DNA from: an uncultured Micrococcales bacterium
GTDB lineage: Bacteria; Actinomycetota; Actinomycetes; Actinomycetales; Microbacteriaceae
NCBI GenBank assembly: GCA_913056225.1
Contig: CAJXMQ010000072.1
Span: 1 to 5,312 of the forward strand
Direction: 5' to 3'
Length of the DNA: 5,312 nucleotides
Part shown: positions 5,304 to 5,312 of the stretch, piece by piece
How positions within the stretch are numbered: position 1 is the first letter of the stretch
Layout of the letters: each line of letters opens with the position of its first letter
The notes under the pieces: generated by a model
Database searches by the model: none
What the model was told of the DNA's origin: nothing
Seen by the model: only the letters and a program-made list of their open reading frames with translations
Translations under genes and position numbers: made by a program

Positions 5304-5312
5304 TTTGACCTA

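Overview
The window looks like chromosomal DNA from an aquatic actinobacterium with moderate GC content. The reasons are an actinobacterial-type HrpA helicase, two small PGPGW-family membrane proteins, a secreted fasciclin-domain protein and, most tellingly, a heliorhodopsin, a gene family known from freshwater and marine Actinobacteria. The lineage is an inference (a low-GC planktonic Microbacteriaceae or acI-like group would fit). No mobile element, CRISPR array, tRNA or rRNA was seen.

Layout from left to right: (1) bases 1-2234, minus strand, the N-terminal 744 codons of the DEAH-box RNA helicase HrpA, cut by the left edge of the window. (2) 2288-2569, minus, PGPGW membrane protein copy A. 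(3) 2690-2734, a very strong intrinsic terminator for the next gene. (4) 2751-3554, minus, heliorhodopsin, with the Schiff-base lysine K249 and the counterion E115. (5) 3555-3745, a divergent regulatory gap. (6) 3746-4375, plus, a secreted FAS1 (fasciclin) protein. (7) 4391-4416, a GC-rich hairpin terminator shared by two convergent genes. (8) 4415-4984, minus, a DUF1349 / concanavalin A-like protein. (9) 5034-5303, minus, PGPGW copy B, a diverged paralogue of copy A.

How the genes relate: heliorhodopsin appears to be a single-gene transcription unit, with a strong Shine-Dalgarno site upstream and a perfect 15-bp terminator stem downstream. It is divergent from the fasciclin gene, so the two share about 190 bp of upstream DNA. 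PGPGW-B and the DUF1349 gene lie 49 bp apart on the same strand and may be co-transcribed. PGPGW-A and hrpA lie 53 bp apart with no terminator visible between them. The two PGPGW copies bracket the heliorhodopsin-fasciclin-DUF1349 block. No retinal or carotenoid biosynthesis gene is present, so the chromophore would have to come from elsewhere in the genome or from the environment.
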